Below, in pieces: positions 1 to 5,517 of a DNA stretch of 6,179 nt. Where the stretch lies: positions 1 to 6,179 of the forward strand of contig DBKX01000437.1 in assembly GCA_002297865.1 (NCBI GenBank), given 5' to 3'. The notes under the pieces are model-generated. The model had not been told where the DNA came from and did not search any database. It was given only the letters and a program-made list of their open reading frames with translations. The stretch's first letter is position 1. Each line of letters starts with the position of its first letter. Source of the DNA: Lachnoclostridium sp. UBA739. GTDB lineage: Bacteria > Bacillota_A > Clostridia > Lachnospirales > Lachnospiraceae. Made by a program: the position numbers and the translations under genes.

Positions 1-2
1 AG

Positions 3-338
3 TGGAGTAGACGGGAGTCGAACCCGTGTCCAAAAGCCCATTCATTGTACTTCTACTATCATAGTCAGTTCTTTGACATTCCCTCTACCTAACGAAAACT
101 AACATCCTTTAGGCTTCAGTAGCTTCATAATACGTCCGTTAGGTCAAAGCTTTCCTAACGCCGTTTCCTACATAGTCGATGCCTGAGTTTAGAGTGTAGG
201 TGCTCTAAGTCAGACAGCAGCCACTAGGCTGCGTAAGCTAAATTTTCTTCAGCGTTTAATTTTAATTTTGCAATTTGACGCATTGCATGCGAATAGCTTC
301 TCCAACTTCAAGACCCCTGTCGAAACCTTTACTACCCC
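3..338 (-). ncRNA. ssrA: Transfer-messenger RNA (tmRNA, 10Sa RNA)
   Basis: tmRNA enters stalled ribosomes as an alanyl-tRNA mimic, then serves as an mRNA encoding a degradation tag. The tRNA-like ends are clear. The 5' strand GGGGUAG (338 to 332) pairs over all 7 bp, with one G-U, with CUACUCC (10 to 4); the discriminator A is at position 3. A T-arm with stem ACGGG/CCCGU and loop UUCGACU lies just before the 3' acceptor strand, and the 5' side carries the D-loop-like GGUUUCGAC. Inside are the tag frame, a hairpin GCAGCC/GGCUGC holding the tag stop codon in its loop, and further pseudoknot-type stems such as CGUUAGG/CCUAACG. The two bases after the discriminator read CT, so the 3' CCA is not encoded and must be added by tRNA nucleotidyltransferase. 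Length before CCA is 336 nt, normal for a one-piece bacterial tmRNA. The partner gene smpB lies just upstream. Confidence 0.97.
224..253 (-). other. tmRNA proteolysis-tag reading frame
   Basis: Read on the minus strand from GCT at 253, the frame encodes AEENLAYAA and then TAG. This closely matches the short tags known from clostridia, such as AEDNFALAA in C. perfringens. The hydrophobic end ...LAYAA is what ClpXP-type proteases recognise. The stop lies in the loop of a 6-bp GCAGCC/GGCUGC hairpin, the usual position after the tag. The same frame is open further upstream to a GCA codon at 271 to 269, which would give the 15-residue tag AKLKLNAEENLAYAA, the length of the B. subtilis tag. I prefer the short form by analogy with clostridial tags, but sequence alone does not settle the resume codon. 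Confidence 0.8.
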
Positions 339-382
339 GAAAAGGATAAAGTAAGGTAAACGCGAAGCCAAAGTTACTTTGT

Positions 383-411
383 ATTATAATGCAAAGTTTT
401 ATCTTTGTCAA
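383..411 (-). promoter_or_regulatory. Perfect-consensus sigma-A promoter of ssrA
   Basis: On the minus strand, TTGACA (411 to 406) and TATAAT (388 to 383) are separated by exactly 17 nt. Both hexamers match the housekeeping consensus 6/6. Transcription should start near position 376, leaving a 5' leader of about 38 nt (to 339) that RNase P would remove to give the mature GGGG end. A promoter this strong suits an abundant stable RNA and shows that ssrA need not depend on read-through from smpB. Short CAAAG/CTTTG inverted arms alternate across the promoter (see findings). Confidence 0.92.
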
Positions 412-419
412 TAGCAATA

Positions 420-461
420 ATACAAAACATGAAACGGCAGTTCACAATCGGACCGCCATTT
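420..461 (-). terminator. Probable intrinsic terminator after smpB
   Basis: On the minus strand the arm AAAUGGCGGU (461 to 452) pairs over all 10 positions, with two G-U pairs, with ACUGCCGUUU (441 to 432), around a 10-nt loop. The stretch that follows, to about 420, is U-rich but interrupted (CAUGUUUUGUAUUA). It begins 25 nt after the smpB stop codon and ends about 20 nt before the ssrA -35 box, so it would insulate the ssrA promoter from the rnr-smpB transcript. The large loop and broken U-tract suggest incomplete termination; it could instead act as a 3' stabilising or processing hairpin. Confidence 0.6.
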
Positions 462-486
462 CCATAACCCAAAAAAACTTTCATCT

Positions 487-954
487 TTAATATAAATTCT
501 TCACTTTGAAGTTTTTCTCTGCTTCTCTTCTCTGGTCACGCTTTGCAATATCCTGACGTTTATCATAAAGCTTTTTACCACGGCATAGACCTACTTCAAC
601 TTTAACAAGACTCCCTGATAAATAAACATTCAGAGGAACTAAAGTATAGCCCTGCTGCTGAATCTTACCTGAAAGTTTATTAATTTCATATTTGTGCAAA
701 AGAAGCTTTTTCACGCGCAAAGGATCTTTATTAAATATATTTCCTTTTTCATAAGGACTAATATGCATGTTATAAATAAATACTTCGCCCTTTTCTATTT
801 TAATAAAAGATTCTTTGATACTGCATTTTCCAAGGCGTAATGACTTTACTTCTGTTCCATGTAGCGCGATACCTGCTTCATATGTCTCTTCCACAAAATA
901 GTCATGACGAGCTTTTTTGTTATTTGCTATTAGTTTTCTTGATTTTTCTGCCAT
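487..954 (-). CDS. smpB: SsrA-binding protein SmpB
   Basis: SmpB is the obligate protein partner of tmRNA. It binds the tRNA-like domain, replaces the missing anticodon stem and takes the complex into the A site of stalled ribosomes. The protein is 155 aa, the usual length. Signatures are NNKKARHDY (residues 11-19), GTEVKSLR (33-40, start of the OB-fold core), HISPYEKGN (64-72), FNKDPLR and KKLLLHK (74-88), and GKKLYDKR (126-133). The basic C-terminal tail (about 131-155, with [12 protein letters not shown]) becomes helical in the mRNA channel in known structures. The ATG follows AGGAGA with 7 nt between. That site lies inside the 3' end of rnr, and the rnr stop is 2 nt upstream, so the two genes are almost certainly co-transcribed and probably translationally coupled. 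Its RNA partner ssrA follows downstream on the same strand. Confidence 0.97.
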   Translation of the reverse strand: MAEKSRKLIANNKKARHDYFVEETYEAGIALHGTEVKSLRLGKCSIKESFIKIEKGEVFIYNMHISPYEKGNIFNKDPLRVKKLLLHKYEINKLSGKIQQQGYTLVPLNVYLSGSLVKVEVGLCRGKKLYDKRQDIAKRDQRREAEKNFKVKNLY

Positions 955-956
955 AC

Positions 957-3191
957 TTATTCTCCTGTTACTGCTTCCTGTTCTGCATCTTCTTTCGCTT
1001 CAGATTTCTTTCTTTTACGCTTACCTGATTTTGCAGTTTTTTTCTCCGATGAGTTGTCGTCCTCATCACTGGCAAGCTCAAAATCAATTGTCTTTAACAG
1101 TTTGTCCACACCTGTTACGACAACTTTAACCTTTTCACCTAACTTATAAGTGTTGTTCGTACGTTCTCCTACCATAAGATAACGTTCTTCATCATAGAAA
1201 TAATAATCATCTTTTAAAGCTGTTACATGAACCATACCCTCGACTGTATTTGGCAATTCTACATACATACCCCATGTATTCATACCAGAGATAACACCTT
1301 CAAATGTCTCTCCCATAAATTGTTCCATATACTCAGCTTTCTTCATCTTATCCACTTCACGTTCTGCTTCGTCTGCTCTTCTTTCCATCATACTAGAACG
1401 TAACGCAACATCTGGAAGAATTCTGTCGTAGTGTTTGATTCGTTTCTCACTAAGACCTGTTCGCAGATTTTCCTTAATAATTCTATGAATCTGCAAATCT
1501 GGATATCGACGAATTGGAGAGGTAAAGTGACAATAATACTTAGCTGCCAGACCAAAGTGTCCATCTCCAGTAACTGTATACTTTGCTTGTTTCATAGAAC
1601 GAAGAGTCAATCTGCTAATCAACGCCTCTTCTGGTGTACCATCAATCTTTTCTATTAATTTTTGCAATTCTTTTGGATGAATCTCATCCTGCCCCATTTT
1701 AATGGAATAACCAAAATTATTGATAAAGATACCAAGTTTCAAAATTTTCTCAGGATCTGGATTCTCGTGAGAACGATAGACAAACGGAAGCTCTTGCCAG
1801 AAATAATCTTCCGCAATTGTTTCGTTTGCAATCAGCATAAAATCTTCAATAATCTTAGTCGCTGTATTTCTATCATATGGTTTTACTTCGATTGGTTTAC
1901 CTTTTTCATCAAGAATTATTTTGCTTTCTGGAAAATCAAAATCAATGGAACCACGTTTTCTACGTCTTTCACGTAATATTAAGGCAAGTTCCTGCATTAA
2001 TTCAAACATTGGCACCAATTCTTCATATTCCTTTATTTCATCTGGATCTTTATCCTCTAATATTTTTTTTACGCTGGTATAAGACATACGACGGGAAACA
2101 TTTACAACAGTCTCCGCAATCTTATGGCTAACCACATTTCCTTTGGCATCTATGTCCATAAAACAGCTTAAAGCAAGACGATCTACGCCTGCATTTAAGG
2201 AGCAGATGCCATTGGACAATGCATGAGGAAGCATTGGTATAACACGATCAACCAAATACACACTGGTTCCTCGGTTCAATGCCTCTTTGTCTAAAGGAGA
2301 GCCTTCTTTTACATAATTGGTTACATCTGCAATATGCACCCCTAGTTTATAAAGTTCTCCTTCTTTTCTAAGTGTAATGGCATCGTCTAGGTCTTTTGCA
2401 TCTTCTCCATCAATGGTAACCATCTGCCAGTCACGAATATCCATTCTGCCTGCCCAGTCAGAGCTATCTACTTCCGATGGAATCTTTTCCACTTCATCCA
2501 TAACTTCTTTTGGAAATGATTCTGCCAATCCGTATGCCTTCACAATAGAACGTATATCAACACCGGGGTCATTAATATGACCTAGTATTTCAATAATTTT
2601 GCCTTCTGGTTTTTTATCTTTTCCTCCGAAACTAGTCAGCTCTACAACTACCTTATGACCACTGACAGCACCTTTTGTCTGAGACTTCGGAATATAGATA
2701 TCCTTTCCAAAACGCTGATTATCCGCAATTACAAATCCGAAATTTCTGCTTTTTGCAAAAGTTCCGACAACGGTTGCCGTACCACGTTCTACTATATTAA
2801 CAATTCTTCCTTCTCTTCTCTTACCGGTCTTAATGTCTAATACCTGAACTTGCACAAAATCGTTGTGAAGAGCACCTTTCATAGCATTTTCAGGTATAAA
2901 AATGTCCTCGTCTTCTCCTTCTACACGTACGAAACCAAAGCCCCTCTGGGTTCCAATAAAAGTACCTGTTTTCAGATTTTCATTGGCAACTTTAAACTTT
3001 CCTTTTACGTCTATAATGATTTTACCATCTGCTATAAGTGACTCTAATACTTCACGTAAATCTTCTTTTTCTCTCTTTGGTACTTGCAAGATATTAACCA
3101 TTTCTTTGAACTTAATTGGTTTATATTCTTTGCTTAACATAAACTCATAAACTAAATTCTTCTTTTCTTCTAAAATAATCTTTTCTAACAT
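957..3191 (-). CDS. rnr: Ribonuclease R (3'-5' exoribonuclease, RNB family)
   Basis: RNase R degrades structured RNA processively from the 3' end. It acts in mRNA and rRNA turnover and, in E. coli, on non-stop mRNAs released by trans-translation. The 744 aa show the full domain order: N-terminal helix-turn-helix (about 12-68), two cold-shock domains (about 73-131 and 140-200), catalytic RNB domain (about 248-575), S1 domain (about 627-707) and a charged tail (708-744) with a Lys/Arg run at 718-729. The metal-binding motif [12 protein letters not shown] (259-270) supplies Asp261, 267, 269 and 270, matching E. coli D272, D278, D280 and D281. Tyr312 is the likely base-stacking tyrosine, and [11 protein letters not shown] (555-565) carries the catalytic arginine. 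The ATG follows GGAGA with a 6-nt spacer, and an in-frame TGA directly before it fixes the N terminus. In E. coli the Lys-rich tail recruits RNase R to SmpB-tmRNA complexes, which fits the adjacent smpB and ssrA. Confidence 0.97.
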   Translation of the reverse strand: MLEKIILEEKKNLVYEFMLSKEYKPIKFKEMVNILQVPKREKEDLREVLESLIADGKIIIDVKGKFKVANENLKTGTFIGTQRGFGFVRVEGEDEDIFIPENAMKGALHNDFVQVQVLDIKTGKRREGRIVNIVERGTATVVGTFAKSRNFGFVIADNQRFGKDIYIPKSQTKGAVSGHKVVVELTSFGGKDKKPEGKIIEILGHINDPGVDIRSIVKAYGLAESFPKEVMDEVEKIPSEVDSSDWAGRMDIRDWQMVTIDGEDAKDLDDAITLRKEGELYKLGVHIADVTNYVKEGSPLDKEALNRGTSVYLVDRVIPMLPHALSNGICSLNAGVDRLALSCFMDIDAKGNVVSHKIAETVVNVSRRMSYTSVKKILEDKDPDEIKEYEELVPMFELMQELALILRERRRKRGSIDFDFPESKIILDEKGKPIEVKPYDRNTATKIIEDFMLIANETIAEDYFWQELPFVYRSHENPDPEKILKLGIFINNFGYSIKMGQDEIHPKELQKLIEKIDGTPEEALISRLTLRSMKQAKYTVTGDGHFGLAAKYYCHFTSPIRRYPDLQIHRIIKENLRTGLSEKRIKHYDRILPDVALRSSMMERRADEAEREVDKMKKAEYMEQFMGETFEGVISGMNTWGMYVELPNTVEGMVHVTALKDDYYFYDEERYLMVGERTNNTYKLGEKVKVVVTGVDKLLKTIDFELASDEDDNSSEKKTAKSGKRKRKKSEAKEDAEQEAVTGE
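961..966 (-). promoter_or_regulatory. smpB Shine-Dalgarno site inside the end of rnr
   Basis: The minus-strand sequence AGGAGA ends 6 nt before the smpB ATG and overlaps the last sense codons of rnr, which encode Thr-Gly-Glu. Ribosomes ending rnr at the TAA (959 to 957) therefore finish on top of the smpB start region. This supports both the chosen ATG and translational coupling. Confidence 0.8.
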
Positions 3192-3226
3192 TCATCTTCT
3201 CCATTTCGTACCATATGATAATTTCT

Positions 3227-3254
3227 AGTATACCACATTTACTAAAAAAAACAA
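3227..3254 (-). promoter_or_regulatory. Extended -10 promoter of rnr-smpB
   Basis: The minus-strand -10 box TATACT (3232 to 3227, 5/6 match) is preceded by TGG, the extended -10 TGN element. A poor -35 candidate, TTGTTT (3254 to 3249, 3/6), lies 16 nt upstream at the edge of a run of eight T. Transcription would start near 3220, giving a leader of about 30 nt before the rnr ATG. No better candidate is visible between here and the secG terminator. Confidence 0.65.
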
Positions 3255-3500
3255 ACATGGATAAAAGTTCATGCGGAATTCACAGTTTCTTCACTCTCTT
3301 TTTCATAGAATCTTACTTTACATCAATTGACATAAAATTACTTATGTAATCTATCGTATTAACCCACCATCGAAACGAAAGTTCACTTAGTGCAAGATAA
3401 GTTAAAACACACTCATGCTTACAGGTTTTGATTTCATAGACATCAGAGAATAAAATATATTAATCTACACATATCACCATTAAATGTCTTATCTGTATAG
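3255..3500. other. Intergenic stretch without a recognisable gene
   Basis: This AT-rich stretch lies between the secG terminator and the rnr promoter. I find no tRNA, riboswitch, terminator or credible small gene in it. The longest stop-free minus-strand frame (3459 down to the TAA at 3315-3313) is 48 codons, but its only ATG is near the end and it has no ribosome binding site. A lone plus-strand TTGACA (3327-3332) lacks a matching -10 box at 16-18 nt. A small inverted repeat, ATTAC/GTAAT, lies beside it. Confidence 0.6.
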
Positions 3501-3533
3501 AAAAACAAGCTGTCACATTATGCGACAGCTTGT
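3501..3533 (-). terminator. Strong intrinsic terminator after secG
   Basis: On the minus strand the arm ACAAGCUGUCGCA (3533 to 3521) pairs with UGUGACAGCUUGU (3517 to 3505), 13 bp with one G-U, around a UAA loop, and runs straight into five U (3505 to 3501). It starts 18 nt after the secG stop codon. This is the clearest terminator in the window. It should end transcripts from the secG promoter and any read-through from gpmI, separating glycolysis plus secG from the rnr module. Confidence 0.93.
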
Positions 3534-3551
3534 CAGCAAGCATCTATCTAT

Positions 3552-3791
3552 CTACCAGTTCATACATAACAAAGCAGAAATAACCATAAATACAATCGCT
3601 AAAACTCTTGTACCTTTTTCCAACGCGCCTTCCATAGAACGACCTTTGTTTTTTCCCCAGTAGCTCTCAGCGGCACCACTAATGCTTCCAGATAAACCAG
3701 CTTGTTTACCTTCTTGCATTAATACAACAACTGAAAGTGCGATACAAACTAATACATATAAAATTGTTACAATAGTTCGTAACCAAGTCAT
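3552..3791 (-). CDS. secG: Preprotein translocase subunit SecG
   Basis: SecG is the small, non-essential subunit of the SecYEG channel in the plasma membrane; it helps SecA-driven protein export. The 79-aa product is typical of Gram-positive SecG. It has a first membrane helix at about residues 4-25, a loop with LMQEGKQAGLSG (24-35) and ESYWGKNKGRS (42-52) where the family keeps its Gln-rich, Gly-rich and FG-type motifs, a charged EKGTR (58-62), and a second helix at about 63-77. The ATG is preceded by GGAGGTG (3803 to 3797), an almost ideal Shine-Dalgarno site at 5 nt. The gene has its own promoter just after gpmI and a strong terminator behind it. secG lying between gpmI and rnr, with smpB downstream, is a familiar Firmicutes order. 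Sequence similarity in this family is low, so context adds to the call. Confidence 0.94.
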   Translation of the reverse strand: MTWLRTIVTILYVLVCIALSVVVLMQEGKQAGLSGSISGAAESYWGKNKGRSMEGALEKGTRVLAIVFMVISALLCMNW

Positions 3792-3816
3792 ACTTACACC
3801 TCCAATACATGGATTT

Positions 3817-3834
3817 TATTCGATTGCTCGAATA
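3817..3834 (-). other. Leader hairpin with GCAA tetraloop before secG
   Basis: The minus-strand arms UAUUCGA (3834 to 3828) and UCGAAUA (3823 to 3817) are perfectly complementary over 7 bp around a GCAA loop, a stable GNRA tetraloop. The hairpin would start only a few nt from the predicted secG transcript 5' end (near 3841). It is followed by A-rich sequence rather than U, so it is not a terminator. A 5' stabilising stem is one possibility; the function is inferred only. Confidence 0.5.
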
Positions 3835-3847
3835 CACTCATGTTTAA

Positions 3848-3876
3848 ATTTTATCACAAAATGTTACCATTTTCAA
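3848..3876 (-). promoter_or_regulatory. Sigma-A promoter of secG
   Basis: On the minus strand TTGAAA (3876 to 3871, 5/6) and TAAAAT (3853 to 3848, 5/6) are spaced by exactly 17 nt, and TGA before the -10 box supplies an extended -10 TG. The promoter begins 4 nt after the gpmI stop codon. Expected start of transcription is near 3841, giving a leader of about 50 nt. A 6-bp inverted repeat, AAAATG/CATTTT (3858-3873), fills much of the spacer and overlaps the -35 box. Confidence 0.8.
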
Positions 3877-3879
3877 CCT

Positions 3880-5424
3880 TTATTTCTTGATAAGAAGGGA
3901 CTTACCTGTCATTTCAGCTGGCTGTTCCATTCCCATCATCTCAAGAAGAGTTGGAGCGATGTCAGCTAAGCATCCGCCTTCTCTCAAAGTATAAGCTTCA
4001 TCATAGTTCACTAAGATAAATGGAACTGGATTGACTGTATGAGCTGTAAATGGAGCTCCTGTGTTATAATCAATTAACTGTTCAGCATTTCCATGGTCTG
4101 CACAGATAAACATTTGTCCATCCACTTCTTTGATTGCTTCTACAGTCATGCCAACACATTTATCTACTGCTTCGATTGCTGCAATTGCAGCTGACTCAAC
4201 GCCTGTATGACCAACCATGTCTGGATTTGCAAAGTTCACAATGATTACATCATATTTATCAGATTTAATTGCATTTACTAAACCTTCTGCTACTTGGAAA
4301 GCACTCATTTCAGGCTGTAAATCATAAGTTGCAACTTTTGGAGAATTGACAAGCAGTCTGTCTTCCCCTTCGTATGGTTCTTCTTTACCACCGTTAAAGA
4401 AGAAAGTTACGTGTGCATACTTTTCAGTTTCAGCTGTTCTTAACTGTGTTTTACCATTCTTAGATAGATATTCACCTAATGTATTGCTGATTTCTGTTTT
4501 GTGGAAAGCAACTACCTTATTTGGAATTGTCACATCATATTCTGTAAATGTAACAAATGTAGTTTTTACTCTACCAGATTTACGTTCAAATCCTGTAAAC
4601 TCATCATCGCAGAATGTTCTTGTGATTTCTCTTGCTCTATCTGGACGGAAGTTAAAGAAAATAACTGAATCGTTTTCCTTTACTGTAGCAACAGGTTTTC
4701 CTTCTTTTTCTACTACTGTAGGAAGAACGAATTCATCATTTTCACCTTTATCATAAGACTGCTTTACAGCTTCTACTGCTGTAGATGCAGTTACGCCTTC
4801 ACCTTCAGCAATAGCTTTGTAAGCTTTTTCTACACGATCCCAACGATTATCACGGTCCATAACATAATAACGACCGATAACTGTTGCGATTTCACCAACA
4901 CCCATTTCCTTCATTTTAGCTTCTGCTTCTTCCACAAAACCAAGACCAGACTTAGGATCTGTGTCACGTCCATCTAAGAATGCATGCAGATAAACGTTTT
5001 TAATACCGTTTCTCTTAGCTAATTCTAATAAACCATACATGTGTGTATTATGGCTGTGAACACCACCATTGGATAATAAGCCAAATAAATGTAAATCAGA
5101 ATTGTTTGCTTTGCAATTTTCGATAGCTTTCAGCAAAGCCTCGTTTTCAAAGAATGTACCATCTTCAATTTCTTTTGTGATACGCGTTAATTCCTGATAA
5201 ATGATGCGGCCAGCGCCCATATTAAGATGCCCAACTTCAGAGTTACCCATTTGTCCATCTGGCAGGCCAACAGCAAGACCACTTGCATAACCTTTAACAA
5301 AAGGGTACTCTGCCATTAATTTATCCATTACTGGAGTATTCGCTTCTTTTACCGCATTTGCTTTCTCTGTATCATTTAATCCATAACCATCTAAAATCAT
5401 TAAAACAGTAGGTTTTTTACTCAT
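3880..5424 (-). CDS. gpmI: 2,3-bisphosphoglycerate-independent phosphoglycerate mutase
   Basis: This cytosolic enzyme interconverts 3- and 2-phosphoglycerate in glycolysis through a phosphoserine intermediate and needs Mn2+. The 514 aa match the usual length (about 510). Residues known from the Geobacillus stearothermophilus enzyme are all present: metal ligands Asp12, Ser62 (the phosphorylated serine, in MGNSEVGH), Asp402 and His406 (NPDMVGH), Asp443 and His444 (ADHGN), and His462; substrate residues His123, Arg153-Asp154 (DGRDTDP), Arg185, Arg191, Arg260 and Arg263 (FRPDRAR), and Lys335. The N- and C-terminal parts form the alkaline-phosphatase-like domain, with the transferase domain inserted at about 77-310. 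The ATG follows AAGGAG with a 7-nt gap. The gene follows tpiA across 93 nt containing hairpins. I see no good promoter of its own, so it is probably read from the upstream glycolytic operon through a leaky terminator. Confidence 0.98.
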   Translation of the reverse strand: MSKKPTVLMILDGYGLNDTEKANAVKEANTPVMDKLMAEYPFVKGYASGLAVGLPDGQMGNSEVGHLNMGAGRIIYQELTRITKEIEDGTFFENEALLKAIENCKANNSDLHLFGLLSNGGVHSHNTHMYGLLELAKRNGIKNVYLHAFLDGRDTDPKSGLGFVEEAEAKMKEMGVGEIATVIGRYYVMDRDNRWDRVEKAYKAIAEGEGVTASTAVEAVKQSYDKGENDEFVLPTVVEKEGKPVATVKENDSVIFFNFRPDRAREITRTFCDDEFTGFERKSGRVKTTFVTFTEYDVTIPNKVVAFHKTEISNTLGEYLSKNGKTQLRTAETEKYAHVTFFFNGGKEEPYEGEDRLLVNSPKVATYDLQPEMSAFQVAEGLVNAIKSDKYDVIIVNFANPDMVGHTGVESAAIAAIEAVDKCVGMTVEAIKEVDGQMFICADHGNAEQLIDYNTGAPFTAHTVNPVPFILVNYDEAYTLREGGCLADIAPTLLEMMGMEQPAEMTGKSLLIKK

Positions 5425-5454
5425 TATTGTACTCCTTATTTCTAATCTTTAATG

Positions 5455-5480
5455 AAACAGACGGACAATAGCCCGCCTGT
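5455..5480 (-). terminator. Hairpin terminator or attenuator between tpiA and gpmI
   Basis: On the minus strand ACAGGCGGGC (5480 to 5471) pairs at all 10 positions, with two G-U, with GUCCGUCUGU (5466 to 5457) around a UAUU loop. It continues into UUU, then CAUU. The GC-rich stem and short loop are typical of an intrinsic terminator, but the U-tract is short, so partial read-through into gpmI is likely. It ends about 30 nt before the gpmI start codon. Confidence 0.65.
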
Positions 5481-5485
5481 CACTA

Positions 5486-5517
5486 TAAGATAGTATCTCT
5501 AAAGAGAACGTATCTTA
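5486..5517 (-). other. Hairpin directly after the tpiA stop codon
   Basis: On the minus strand UAAGAUA (5517 to 5511) pairs with UAUCUUA (5492 to 5486). Inside it, GU/AC and UCUC/GAGA can also pair, with one bulged base on each side and a UUUA loop, about 13 bp in all. No U-tract follows, so it is not a classical terminator. Its first base adjoins the tpiA TAA, and the hairpin begins with a second in-frame TAA. It could be a 3' stabiliser or processing site. Confidence 0.5.

Noticed and set aside
840..1129. Overlapping plus-strand frames of 62 and 70 codons
   Set aside because: They lie antisense to smpB and rnr, which are unambiguous. They have low-complexity hydrophobic translations and no ribosome binding site.
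1431..3150. Several plus-strand frames of 60 to 104 codons
   Set aside because: All are antisense to rnr, with no family motifs or start signals. They are explained as shadows of a long real gene.
3327..3360. Plus-strand promoter starting with TTGACA
   Set aside because: No acceptable -10 box lies at 16-18 nt (the best is TATCGT at 19 nt), and no plus-strand gene follows.
3817..3834. LexA-type operator at the TTCGA...TCGAA palindrome
   Set aside because: The Gram-positive LexA box is GAAC-4 nt-GTTC. The half-sites here differ, and secG is not an SOS gene.
3682..3969. 95-codon plus-strand frame spanning secG and the end of gpmI
   Set aside because: It runs antisense across two real genes and the secG promoter, with no recognisable domain or ribosome binding site.
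4346..4756. 136-codon plus-strand frame
   Set aside because: It is fully antisense to gpmI in a region carrying conserved mutase residues. Its Ser-rich translation reflects the complement of the gpmI codons.
5425..5466. Own promoter for gpmI using TTGTCC
   Set aside because: At 17 nt spacing the -10 position reads TTAGAA (2/6 match), and the -35 candidate is inside the terminator stem.
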